Assembly (NCBI GenBank): GCA_002840685.1
Contig: PHBU01000017.1
Coordinates: 120,947 to 184,946 of the forward strand
Length of the DNA: 64,000 nucleotides
Source of the DNA: Chloroflexi bacterium HGW-Chloroflexi-6
Lineage (GTDB): Bacteria > Chloroflexota > Anaerolineae > Anaerolineales > Villigracilaceae
Direction: 5' to 3'
The position numbers and the translations under genes were made by a program. The notes under the pieces were generated by a model that was not told the origin of the DNA, made no database searches, and worked only from the letters and a program-made list of their open reading frames with translations. This document shows, one piece after another, positions 52,023 to 59,744 of the stretch. How positions within the stretch are numbered: position 1 is the first letter of the stretch; each line of letters begins with the position of its first letter.

Positions 52023-53264
52023 ATGAATATTCCTGTGAAAGCCCCCCAACCCGCCTCACTGGACTCGCAAAACCACCTGGTTTTGCCGCCCGAGATCGTG
52101 CAAGATTTCGGCCTGGAACCCGGCGCACAACTCTCGCTGCGCATCACGCCCGAAGGGGTAGTGCTGCGCCCGCCGCTTTCGCAACTGCGAAAAATCTACA
52201 TCGAACCCACCAGCCGCTGCAACTTTTCGTGCCGCACCTGCATCCGCAATGCCTGGGGGGAAACACAAGGCGCAATGTCGGCGGAAACATTTGAACACAT
52301 CTTGAGCGCTTTAAAAGAACTCAAGACTCAGCCTTCGGTTTTCTTTGGCGGATTTGGCGAACCACTGACCCATCCGCAGATCGTGGATATGCTGCGCGAG
52401 ACGGCCAAACTGGCTTCACGAGTGGAACTGATTACCAACGGCGCTTTACTCAGCGCAGAACTCGCCAGGGCATTGATCGAGGCTGGTCTCGACACGCTGT
52501 GGGTCTCCCTGGACGGCGCCACAGCTGAAAGTTTTGCGGACGTGCGCCAGAGCGAATCCTTCCGCGAAATTTTGGGCAACCTCACCCGTTACCGAGAACT
52601 GTATCGCCAACTGCACGGCGGAACCGCCGATATCGGCGCAGTATTTGTGGCGATGAAACGCAACATCAACGAACTGCCCAAATTGCTCGATCTGAGTTCA
52701 CGGGTAGGAATCAGCCGCTACATGGTCACCAACATCCTGCCGCACACTCCTGAGATGTGCGAGGAAGTGCTCTACCATCGTTCGATCGAGCGGGTCGCCT
52801 GGCAGGCCTCCCCCTGGCATCCGCAGGTCAACATGCCTGAGATCGACCTTAACCAGACCACACGCGAAGCGCTTTTCAGTGCCTGGGCCACCCGGCCGGG
52901 CGTGATGTTCAAACGCCACGACCGCTGCCCGTTCGTTGAGCAACGCTCAGTATCGATCAGTTGGGATGGCTACGTCAGCCCCTGCCTGGCCCTGCTGCAC
53001 GCACACGAGAGCTACCTTTTTGACAAGAAACGCACCGTCAGCCATTGGCGGATCGGCAATATCAACGAAACCCCACTGACAGAACTCTGGAACCTGCCGG
53101 AATATCAAAGTTTCCGTGAACGGGTCGAAATATTTGACTTTTCTCCCTGCGCTTATTGCGCCAGTTGCGAAATGGCCGAAGCCAACCAGGAAGACTGCTT
53201 CGGCAACACCTTCCCGGCTTGCGGCGGTTGTCTGTGGGCCCAAGGCATTATTCAGTGCCCCTAA
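52023..53264 (+). CDS. AbrB-like domain fused to SPASM radical SAM protein (copy 1)
   Basis: This 413-residue protein has three parts. Residues 1-50 look like an AbrB/MazE-type swapped-hairpin fold (LVLPPEIVQDFGLEPGAQLSL). Residues 55-290 are a radical SAM barrel with the [4Fe-4S] ligands Cys66, Cys70 and Cys73 (CNFSCRTC) and FFGGFGEPL. The C-terminal SPASM region carries at least eight cysteines (SPC, CAYCASC, DCF, ACGGC, QCP) for extra Fe-S clusters. It ends in CLWAQGIIQCP, shared almost exactly with copy 2. From memory such proteins are often annotated as tungsten-oxidoreductase maturases (TIGR04317-like); that is not verified. Here it lies eight bases after arsR and before an ArsP-like permease. 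Reaction unknown. Confidence 0.85.
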   Translation: MNIPVKAPQPASLDSQNHLVLPPEIVQDFGLEPGAQLSLRITPEGVVLRPPLSQLRKIYIEPTSRCNFSCRTCIRNAWGETQGAMSAETFEHILSALKELKTQPSVFFGGFGEPLTHPQIVDMLRETAKLASRVELITNGALLSAELARALIEAGLDTLWVSLDGATAESFADVRQSESFREILGNLTRYRELYRQLHGGTADIGAVFVAMKRNINELPKLLDLSSRVGISRYMVTNILPHTPEMCEEVLYHRSIERVAWQASPWHPQVNMPEIDLNQTTREALFSAWATRPGVMFKRHDRCPFVEQRSVSISWDGYVSPCLALLHAHESYLFDKKRTVSHWRIGNINETPLTELWNLPEYQSFRERVEIFDFSPCAYCASCEMAEANQEDCFGNTFPACGGCLWAQGIIQCP

Positions 53265-53274
53265 AAACCGGAGT

Positions 53275-53339
53275 CCAAAGTCTCCTGACTTTGGAAAAAA
53301 TCAGATAATAGATAGTCCAAAATCTCCCGATTTTGGACT
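53275..53339. repeat. Two tandem related hairpins in the gap before the permease
   Basis: CCAAAGTC-TCCT-GACTTTGG (53275-53294) and AGTCCAAAATC-TCCC-GATTTTGGACT (53314-53339) are variants of one imperfectly repeated unit. Neither is followed by a long T-tract. Possible roles are RNA stabilisation, attenuation, or a dispersed intergenic repeat. Confidence 0.65.
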
Positions 53340-53354
53340 CCGAAAAGAGAAATA

Positions 53355-54815
53355 ATGGATTTTATTCTCAGCTTGTTTTACAGCGGGCTTGGCAACCTGG
53401 CCTCCTACTTGGCCGCGCACGTGCTGCTCTGCCTGCTGCCCGCCTTTTATATCGCGGGGGCGATGACAGCGCTCATCCCCAAAGAGACGGTCACACGCTT
53501 TTTGGGGCGCACCACGCCCAAGTGGATCTCGTACCCGGCTTCAGCCGCGGCGGGTTTCCTGTTGGCGGTCTGCTCCTGCACAGTCATCCCGCTTTTTGCC
53601 GGGATACACAAAAAAGGCGCGGGGCTCGGCCCGGCCATCACCTTCCTGTTCGTCGCGCCAGCGGTCAATATTTTGGCATTGGTTTATACCGGAAAGATCC
53701 TCGGCATGGATCTGGCAATTGCGCGGCTGGTGCTTTCGTTGGCCTTTGGGATCGGGATCGGCGTTATCATGGCGCTGATCTTCAGCAAGGAAGATGCCGA
53801 ACACGATGCCGCCACCGATGCGATGTTCGCCGGGCAAGCCTCCATGCGCCGCGCAGCGGTGATCTTCATGCTGGTGCTGGTGGTTTTGCTGGTGGCGGGA
53901 ACCTTCCAATTTGATTTTTTGACCCAGACCTACGCCTCCTTGACCCTGCCGATCAGTGGCGTGGACACCTTCCAGGGCTGGCTGGCCCAACTCGTGCCGT
54001 TTGACCCGACCAAAGGCGAGGAGGGCGTCACCGCCCAGGGGGCAGTGCTGATCGGGATGCTGGCGTTGATCGGATTGGCATCCTGGAAGGGAATCGAAAC
54101 CATTTTTGACGGTTTCAACGCCTGGACGTGGGCTTCGCTGACGCTGGTGGGTCTGACCCTGCTGATCGCCGCCCTGAAAGTAAATCCCATCGTTGATGGG
54201 GTAACGCTGGCCCTAACCGGGAAATTCTTCGGCGTGCTACTGACGACCATCGCTCTGGGCTGGATGGTTAAAACCCAGCTGAGTGAAGACGAGAATCGCG
54301 AGTTCCTGTGGGAGTCATGGAAATTCGTCAAACAGATTTTTCCACTGCTGATCGTGGGCGTGTTTGCGGTGGGCGTCATCCGCGAGTTGATCCAGCCCGA
54401 ATGGATTCAGGCGCTGGCGGGCAGCAACACCCTGCTTGGCAACTTTGTCGGCGTGGTCTTTGGCGTATTCATGTATTTCCCGACCCTGGTCGAAGTGCCG
54501 ATTGCCCAGATGTTTCTCTCGCTGGGAATGCACCGCGGGCCGCTGCTGGCCTATCTCATCTCTGACCCGGAACTCAGCCTGCAAAGCATTCTGATCACCG
54601 CCACGATCATTGGGCGGCTCAAGGCCTGGGTGTACGTCGGCTGGGTAGCCTTGTTCAGCACCCTGGCGGGCCTGCTCTACGGCGCATGGGTGGACGGGAT
54701 GAGTCTCAGTGTGGTCGGTCTTATTCTATTGGGTACGCTGGCGCTTTTATCGGGAATATTGTGGCTGGCAGGCAAATATAAAAAGGTAGATACCCAACCT
54801 GCTGCCATTCATTAG
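53355..54815 (+). CDS. ArsP/DUF318-type permease
   Basis: This 486-residue membrane protein has 10-12 helices. The signature CSCTVIPLFAGIHKKGAGLGPAITFLF with VAPAVNILAL identifies the PF03773 (ArsP_1, DUF318) family, and FMYFPTLVEVPI matches its second conserved half. Characterised members export trivalent organoarsenicals, while others are uncharacterised. The Cys-Ser-Cys pair in the first motif could bind a thiophilic metalloid. The long hydrophilic middle (about 145-165 and 200-225) is cytoplasmic or extracytoplasmic. It sits between the two radical-SAM genes, 90 bases after copy 1 and 30 before copy 2. Confidence 0.88.
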   Translation: MDFILSLFYSGLGNLASYLAAHVLLCLLPAFYIAGAMTALIPKETVTRFLGRTTPKWISYPASAAAGFLLAVCSCTVIPLFAGIHKKGAGLGPAITFLFVAPAVNILALVYTGKILGMDLAIARLVLSLAFGIGIGVIMALIFSKEDAEHDAATDAMFAGQASMRRAAVIFMLVLVVLLVAGTFQFDFLTQTYASLTLPISGVDTFQGWLAQLVPFDPTKGEEGVTAQGAVLIGMLALIGLASWKGIETIFDGFNAWTWASLTLVGLTLLIAALKVNPIVDGVTLALTGKFFGVLLTTIALGWMVKTQLSEDENREFLWESWKFVKQIFPLLIVGVFAVGVIRELIQPEWIQALAGSNTLLGNFVGVVFGVFMYFPTLVEVPIAQMFLSLGMHRGPLLAYLISDPELSLQSILITATIIGRLKAWVYVGWVALFSTLAGLLYGAWVDGMSLSVVGLILLGTLALLSGILWLAGKYKKVDTQPAAIH

Positions 54816-54845
54816 GTAACCTTTACTTGGTAAGGAGGATTTGCC

Positions 54846-56108
54846 ATGATCGTTTCGACAAAACCCACCACTGCCTGGGCCCAGGTCAACGAAAACGGAG
54901 ACCTGATTATCCCCAAAGATGTTGCCGCGCGCTACGGGCTTGTCCCCGGCGCAAAAGTTCGTCTGGATGAGGGCCACAACCTGGTGCGGATGCACCGACC
55001 GGTGACCCACCTGACCAAAATCTACATCGAGCCTACCATCTCATGCAACCTGGATTGCATTACCTGTTTCCGCAATGCCTGGCACGAAGCCGATGGCAAG
55101 ATGAGCGAGGAAACGTTTCAGGCAATTTTTGATGGCCTGAAACAGCTCAACCCCATTCCAAGCGTTTATTTTGGCGGGATCGGCGAACCGCTCTTTCACC
55201 CGCGCACGCTGGAGTGGATCAAACAAATCAAAACCCTGGGCGTAAAGGTGGAGCTGATCACCAACGCCACCATGCTCAACGAAAAGATCTCGCGCAAACT
55301 GATCGACAGCGGACTGGATGTGTTATGGGTTTCGCTGGATGGCGCGACCGCCGAAACCTACGCCGACATTCGGATTGGCGCCGAGTTGTCGCATATTTTG
55401 GAAAACCTGCGCAAGTTCAACTCCATGCGCAAGGGCGGACACTTCCCGCACCCGGAACTGGGGATTGCCTTCGTGGCGATGAAGCGCAATATTCAAGATC
55501 TGCCCAAAATAATCCGCATCGGGCGCAGTTTGCGCGCCAAACATTTTTCGGTCAGCAATATCCAACCGGCGACAGACGAAATGCAAAAAGAACGGCTGTA
55601 CGACAACTCTCTGCGCAACACGGCCTACATGAATTCTTCCAGTACTCCCAGCTTGAGCCTGCCCAAAATTGACTTTACCCCAGAAACTCGCGAAGCCTTA
55701 TTTGATGCCTTCAACAGCGGCTGCAATGTCAACTTTGCCGGCAACAACTGGGGCGGCGCGAGCGATGTCTGTAATTTTGTTGAGAGCGGCACAATGTCGA
55801 TCAATTTCCGCGGTGAGGTGGCCCCGTGCTGGCCGCTGATGCACACGCATGATACTTTCCTGCACAACAAACCGCACCGCAATTACCAACACATCGTCGG
55901 CAATGTCAGCGAACGCTCGCTCGAAGCGCTGTGGCTGGACGAGGAATACGTGGCCTATCGCGAGCGCCTGCACAATTTCGTTTTTGCACCCTGCACCTTC
56001 TGCGGCGGGTGCGACCTTTCTGAAGAAAATATCGAAGACTGCATGAGCAACCCGGCCCCGGTCTGCGGAGTGTGCCTATGGGCACAAGGCGCGATTCAGT
56101 GTCCGTAA
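54846..56108 (+). CDS. AbrB-like domain fused to SPASM radical SAM protein (copy 2)
   Basis: This 420-residue paralogue of copy 1 has the same layout: an AbrB/MazE-like N-terminus (LIIPKDVAARYGLVPGAKV), a radical SAM barrel with Cys67, Cys71 and Cys74 (CNLDCITC) and YFGGIGEPL, and a SPASM region ending in CLWAQGAIQCP. The two are clearly homologous throughout but have diverged well beyond a recent duplication. Copy 2 has a longer insertion (NSGCNVNFAGNNWGG) before the SPASM region. AAGGAGG precedes the ATG. Being separately retained, the two may act on different substrates or as a pair. Substrate unknown. Confidence 0.85.
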   Translation: MIVSTKPTTAWAQVNENGDLIIPKDVAARYGLVPGAKVRLDEGHNLVRMHRPVTHLTKIYIEPTISCNLDCITCFRNAWHEADGKMSEETFQAIFDGLKQLNPIPSVYFGGIGEPLFHPRTLEWIKQIKTLGVKVELITNATMLNEKISRKLIDSGLDVLWVSLDGATAETYADIRIGAELSHILENLRKFNSMRKGGHFPHPELGIAFVAMKRNIQDLPKIIRIGRSLRAKHFSVSNIQPATDEMQKERLYDNSLRNTAYMNSSSTPSLSLPKIDFTPETREALFDAFNSGCNVNFAGNNWGGASDVCNFVESGTMSINFRGEVAPCWPLMHTHDTFLHNKPHRNYQHIVGNVSERSLEALWLDEEYVAYRERLHNFVFAPCTFCGGCDLSEENIEDCMSNPAPVCGVCLWAQGAIQCP

Positions 56109-56161
56109 ACCTGTAGGGCGGGAGTTATCCCGCGCCACTTTCACTTTCAAGGAGATCCAAA

Positions 56162-56407
56162 ATGCTTACCATCAAAGTTCTCGGTTCTGGCTGCGCCAAC
56201 TGCAAGCGGCTGGAGCAAATTGCGCACAAAGTTGTCGATGAAATGGCCCTCGAGGCCGAAATCATCAAAGTAACAGATTACAAAGACATCATGGCCTATA
56301 ACATTCTCTCGACCCCGGGACTGGTCGTCAACGAAAAGCTCGTCTCCTACGGGCGCATCCCGACCCCGGCGGAAGTCACATCCTGGCTGACAGATGCGCT
56401 GAATTAG
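56162..56407 (+). CDS. Small thioredoxin-fold protein (redox-active disulfide protein 2 type)
   Basis: This 81-residue protein has the compact thioredoxin/glutaredoxin fold of the MTH895 type, with CANC (Cys11, Cys14) near the N-terminus, and cis-proline region LSTPGLVVN. It belongs to a family found next to arsenic and permease genes. It probably reduces the ArsC encoded 15 bases downstream or the permease thiols. CAAGGAG lies eight bases before the ATG. Confidence 0.9.
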   Translation: MLTIKVLGSGCANCKRLEQIAHKVVDEMALEAEIIKVTDYKDIMAYNILSTPGLVVNEKLVSYGRIPTPAEVTSWLTDALN

Positions 56408-56422
56408 TGGCCACAACATAGC

Positions 56423-56824
56423 ATGAAAAAAGTATTATTCCTTTGCACCGGCAACTCGTGCCGCTCGCAGATGGCGGAGGCGATCGTCAACGCCCGTCTC
56501 GGCGGGGAGTGGCAGGCCGCCAGCGCCGGTACCAAACCGGCGGGTTATATCCACCCCAAGGCGTTTGCCGCACTCTCCGAAATCGGGATCCGGCACGAGG
56601 GGCGTTCGAAACTGGCCGATGAATTTCGGGGCGTGGATTTTGACCTGGTGGTGACAGTCTGCGATTCAGCCGCTGAGGAATGCCCCGTCTGGCTAGGGGA
56701 AGGCAATAAAATTCACCATGGTTTCCCAGACCCGGCTAAAACGGACGATATGGATGATTTTCGCGCGGTACGCGATGCGATCGAACGCGAAATTATCAAA
56801 TTATTGAACTCCGAAGTCTCTTGA
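56423..56824 (+). CDS. arsC: Arsenate reductase, low-molecular-weight phosphatase (thioredoxin-linked) type
   Basis: This 133-residue protein has the P-loop CTGNSCRS (Cys8 to Arg14, CX5R) and the extra cysteine pair Cys80 and Cys87 ([10 protein letters not shown]) that defines the thioredoxin-coupled ArsC of the Staphylococcus pI258 type. It reduces arsenate to arsenite through a disulfide cascade. The catalytic aspartate lies in GFPDPAK. The mini-thioredoxin just upstream is the likely electron donor. Confidence 0.95.
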   Translation: MKKVLFLCTGNSCRSQMAEAIVNARLGGEWQAASAGTKPAGYIHPKAFAALSEIGIRHEGRSKLADEFRGVDFDLVVTVCDSAAEECPVWLGEGNKIHHGFPDPAKTDDMDDFRAVRDAIEREIIKLLNSEVS

Positions 56825-56850
56825 TTTCAACCAATTTATATGGAGGAAGC

Positions 56851-57978
56851 ATGAAGCAAGAAACCAGCCTTACCAAACAGCTTTCTTTTCTCGACCGCTA
56901 TCTGACCCTGTGGATATTCGCGGCAATGGCGGTCGGCGTGGGGATCGGCTTTTTGTTCCCGCAAGGCGTTCGGCGGTTTAATGACGCCGTTTCAGTGGGA
57001 ACAACCAACATCCCGATTGCGATCGGGCTGATCCTGATGATGTACCCGCCTTTTGCCAAAGTGAAATACGAGGAACTGGGAGATGTCTTCCGCAACAAAA
57101 AAGTGCTGACTCTCTCACTGGTCCAGAACTGGGTGATCGGGCCGATTTTGATGTTTGCGCTGGCGATCATTTTCCTGCGCGGTTACCCCGAGTACATGGC
57201 CGGGTTGATCATGATCGGCCTGGCGCGCTGCATTGCGATGGTCATCGTCTGGAATGAACTCGCCCATGGCGATACCGAGTATGCCGCCGGGCTGGTGGCC
57301 TTCAACAGTGTCTTCCAGGTTTTGTTTTACAGCGTTTATGCCTGGGTTTTCATAACCATTCTGCCGCCCCTGTTTGGGATGAGCGGCGCAGTGGTTGAGA
57401 TCACGATCGGGCAAATCGCTGAGAGCGTCTTCATATATCTGGGCATTCCATTCCTGGCCGGGTTCCTGACGCGCTTCGCGCTGGTGCGGATCAAAGGCAA
57501 GGAGTGGTATCACAAGGAATTTGTGCCGAAAATCAGCCCGCTGACCCTGATCGCCCTGCTCTTTACGATCGTGGTCATGTTCAGCTTAAAAGGCAACCTG
57601 ATTGTGCAAATTCCGGGTGATGTGGTTCGGATCGCCATCCCACTCTTGATCTATTTTCTCGTCATGTTCCTGGTTTCGTTTTGGATGGGGCATCGCCTGG
57701 GCGCGGACTACTCCAAGACAACCACGCTCGCGTTCACTGCCGCCAGCAACAACTTTGAACTGGCGATCGCGGTGGCAGTGGCAGTTTTCGGCATCAACAG
57801 CGGAGCAGCCTTCGCGGCCGTGATCGGCCCGCTGGTCGAAGTACCGGTCATGATCGGGCTGGTCAATGTCGCGTTCTTCTTCCAAAAGCGCATGTTTGGC
57901 GGAGCGGTTTCATCCAGCCCTGCCATGCTGGCTGCGGCGCAGGAGGCCTGTCCGCCGGACCAGAAATTGGTCAAATAG
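56851..57978 (+). CDS. acr3: Arsenite efflux transporter Acr3
   Basis: This 375-residue protein has ten helices and the Acr3 hallmarks: [19 protein letters not shown], which holds the essential Cys, and [16 protein letters not shown]. It exports arsenite or antimonite using the proton motive force. The start is set at 56851, where GGAGGAAGC precedes the ATG; the longer frame to 56821 overlaps the arsC stop. It is the last gene of the cluster, directly before a strong terminator. Confidence 0.95.
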   Translation: MKQETSLTKQLSFLDRYLTLWIFAAMAVGVGIGFLFPQGVRRFNDAVSVGTTNIPIAIGLILMMYPPFAKVKYEELGDVFRNKKVLTLSLVQNWVIGPILMFALAIIFLRGYPEYMAGLIMIGLARCIAMVIVWNELAHGDTEYAAGLVAFNSVFQVLFYSVYAWVFITILPPLFGMSGAVVEITIGQIAESVFIYLGIPFLAGFLTRFALVRIKGKEWYHKEFVPKISPLTLIALLFTIVVMFSLKGNLIVQIPGDVVRIAIPLLIYFLVMFLVSFWMGHRLGADYSKTTTLAFTAASNNFELAIAVAVAVFGINSGAAFAAVIGPLVEVPVMIGLVNVAFFFQKRMFGGAVSSSPAMLAAAQEACPPDQKLVK

Positions 57979-57983
57979 AGTTT

Positions 57984-58025
57984 ATGCACAAAAAATGCCC
58001 GTTTAGGCGGGCATTTTTTGTGCAT
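57984..58025. terminator. Bidirectional terminator ending the arsenic cluster
   Basis: ATGCACAAAAAATGCCCG (57984-58001) and CGGGCATTTTTTGTGCAT (58008-58025) are perfect 18-base arms. It also serves the convergent phosphatase gene. Confidence 0.92.
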
Positions 58026-58031
58026 GCTGTT

Positions 58032-58775
58032 TTAACCTGTCACCAGGTGCGCAGGGAGATGGTCGGTGCGGTTCAGATAACAAATCGTCAGTTCGCCTTG
58101 GCTGATGTCGAAGCGGCTGATCGAACAATTGCTGAGCAGGAACCACGAGCGCAGATCATTGGCCGCCTGGCGCCACGGAAGCTTAAGCATGGCGCACATC
58201 AGGTGCATGAAAAATCCGCCGTGGCTGACGATCGCCACGCGATGCTCCGGCTGGCCTTCCCGGTCGCCGTGGCGCTCCAGCAGATCGGCCAAAAACCGGT
58301 CGGCGCGCGGCTGACGCTCTTCGTCAGTCTCGAAAGGGCGGTTCCACCAACCGCTTTCATCCAGGCTTTCGGGCAAAACCAGTTCAGGGAAGTGGTTGGC
58401 AAAGTAGGAGCGAGGCTTTCCCGGCAAGCCGATCAGATTGATTTTATCCTCACGGCCAAAAATGCCGCCGGTTTCGTGGATCTCCGGCCAAACAGCGAAC
58501 GGGAGCTTGATCGCCCTGGCGATCGGCGCAGCCGTGTGGGCAGCGCGTTCCATCAGACTACAATATAAATGAGTCAGACCAAACCCATAGCGATTGTGAG
58601 CATCCCAGCCAGGGGTGGGCTGGAATTCCTGGTTATTTTTCAAGAATTCGGCCAGCAGGCGGGCCTGTTCGATGCCATTCCCGGTCAGGGCCGGGTCGGA
58701 ACTTGGCTGGTAAGTGTCATCACCCCAGCCTGCATTATTTTGTGATTGTCCATGACGGATGAAGAACAGTTTCAT
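58032..58775 (-). CDS. Histidine phosphatase family protein
   Basis: This 247-residue protein has the RHGQS catalytic motif (His8), SLMERAAHTA, PEIHETGG and VSHGGFFMHL, the features of the phosphoglycerate-mutase-like/histidine phosphatase superfamily. Two Trp-rich inserts (GWDAHNRYGF, ESGWWNRPF) are longer than in plain GpmB-type proteins. The substrate is unknown. It is divergent from the membrane protein that follows. Confidence 0.88.
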   Translation of the reverse strand: MKLFFIRHGQSQNNAGWGDDTYQPSSDPALTGNGIEQARLLAEFLKNNQEFQPTPGWDAHNRYGFGLTHLYCSLMERAAHTAAPIARAIKLPFAVWPEIHETGGIFGREDKINLIGLPGKPRSYFANHFPELVLPESLDESGWWNRPFETDEERQPRADRFLADLLERHGDREGQPEHRVAIVSHGGFFMHLMCAMLKLPWRQAANDLRSWFLLSNCSISRFDISQGELTICYLNRTDHLPAHLVTG

Positions 58776-58904
58776 AAGGAAGTCTTCCTTGTTGTAATCC
58801 TGAAATTTATTCCACTGCGGGAGCAGAAAAAAAAAATAGAGCGAAACAATGTAGTAGAATCTATTGGCTTAAAAGTCGATCAAAAACAGGGAGCATGGCA
58901 AGAA

Positions 58905-59720
58905 ATGTTACAAAGAATTTTTGAGACACTCAAAGTACCCTTACAACAAGAAAGCCTATCCGCGCGCAGCGAACGGATGATTCCCGCCGCCCTGCACGGA
59001 GCTTTGCTTGCCACAGCCTATACGCTGGCCGGCGCGATGGTGAATGTGTATTCCTTTCCGAAGCTGCCGCTCGGTTTAGACTGGCTGCACATTTTGGGCT
59101 CATTAATCGGGATCAGCGCCGCGTTTGCCCTGGCCGGGGTTATCGCCGGCTGGTTCAGCGAAGAGTACAATGGAATTGTAGCCGGGGGCGCAATCATCAC
59201 AGCGATTCTGGCGATCGTGTTTTTATTTCAATTAGGCGCTAAAAATAGCGCGCTGACGATGCAATCCCTTTTGATGGCCATACCGCTGATCGGCGTGAGC
59301 ATGTTAGCCGCAGGGGCGCTGCGCTGGACTGCGCGGCGTCACAACGAAATCATCCACAAAGACTCCGCCGAAATACGCCCGAAACGGTTGGCGGGACATG
59401 TCCTTCAAATTATATTGGTCGGGCTTTTTCTGGGAATTTTGGGGCGCATGGATCTGCCAGCCGAAACCACCCTGACCCAATTTCACGAACTACTGCAAGC
59501 CGCGCCAAACGACCGCTCGGTGTGGGTGCAATTACCCGTAAAACAGGTGCCGGCGCTTCCTGAACACTTTGGCCAGGATTACACCTTTTATGTGCGCCCT
59601 TCAGAATTCGCGCTCGGCTCACTGGATGTGACCGTCCGATTTGCGGATGGCTTCAGAATGGATTGTTTGCTCTCGATCGGCAATTCAAATTTCTTCACCG
59701 ATTGCCTTGAAAAAGAATAA
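58905..59720 (+). CDS. Five-helix membrane protein of unknown function
   Basis: This protein of about 271 residues has a short cytoplasmic N-terminus, five predicted helices (about 28-50, 58-82, 92-115, 122-145, 172-192) and an extracytoplasmic C-terminal domain of about 80 residues with VWVQLPVKQVP and FYVRPSEFAL. I recognise no family. The start at 58905 is tentative; the frame stays open to 58746 but that part overlaps the divergent phosphatase and looks non-coding. It converges on the STAND regulator gene. Confidence 0.6.
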   Translation: MLQRIFETLKVPLQQESLSARSERMIPAALHGALLATAYTLAGAMVNVYSFPKLPLGLDWLHILGSLIGISAAFALAGVIAGWFSEEYNGIVAGGAIITAILAIVFLFQLGAKNSALTMQSLLMAIPLIGVSMLAAGALRWTARRHNEIIHKDSAEIRPKRLAGHVLQIILVGLFLGILGRMDLPAETTLTQFHELLQAAPNDRSVWVQLPVKQVPALPEHFGQDYTFYVRPSEFALGSLDVTVRFADGFRMDCLLSIGNSNFFTDCLEKE

Positions 59721-59744
59721 ATTTTTAACCGATCAAGATAATTG

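Noticed and set aside
53333..53914. 193-residue plus-strand frame over the permease start
   Set aside because: Arg/Gly-rich out-of-frame shadow of the permease, which carries the PF03773 signature.
51655..57978. Island acquired by recent transfer
   Set aside because: I saw no integrase, flanking direct repeats or tRNA, and composition looks like neighbouring genes; transfer cannot be claimed without composition statistics and phylogeny.
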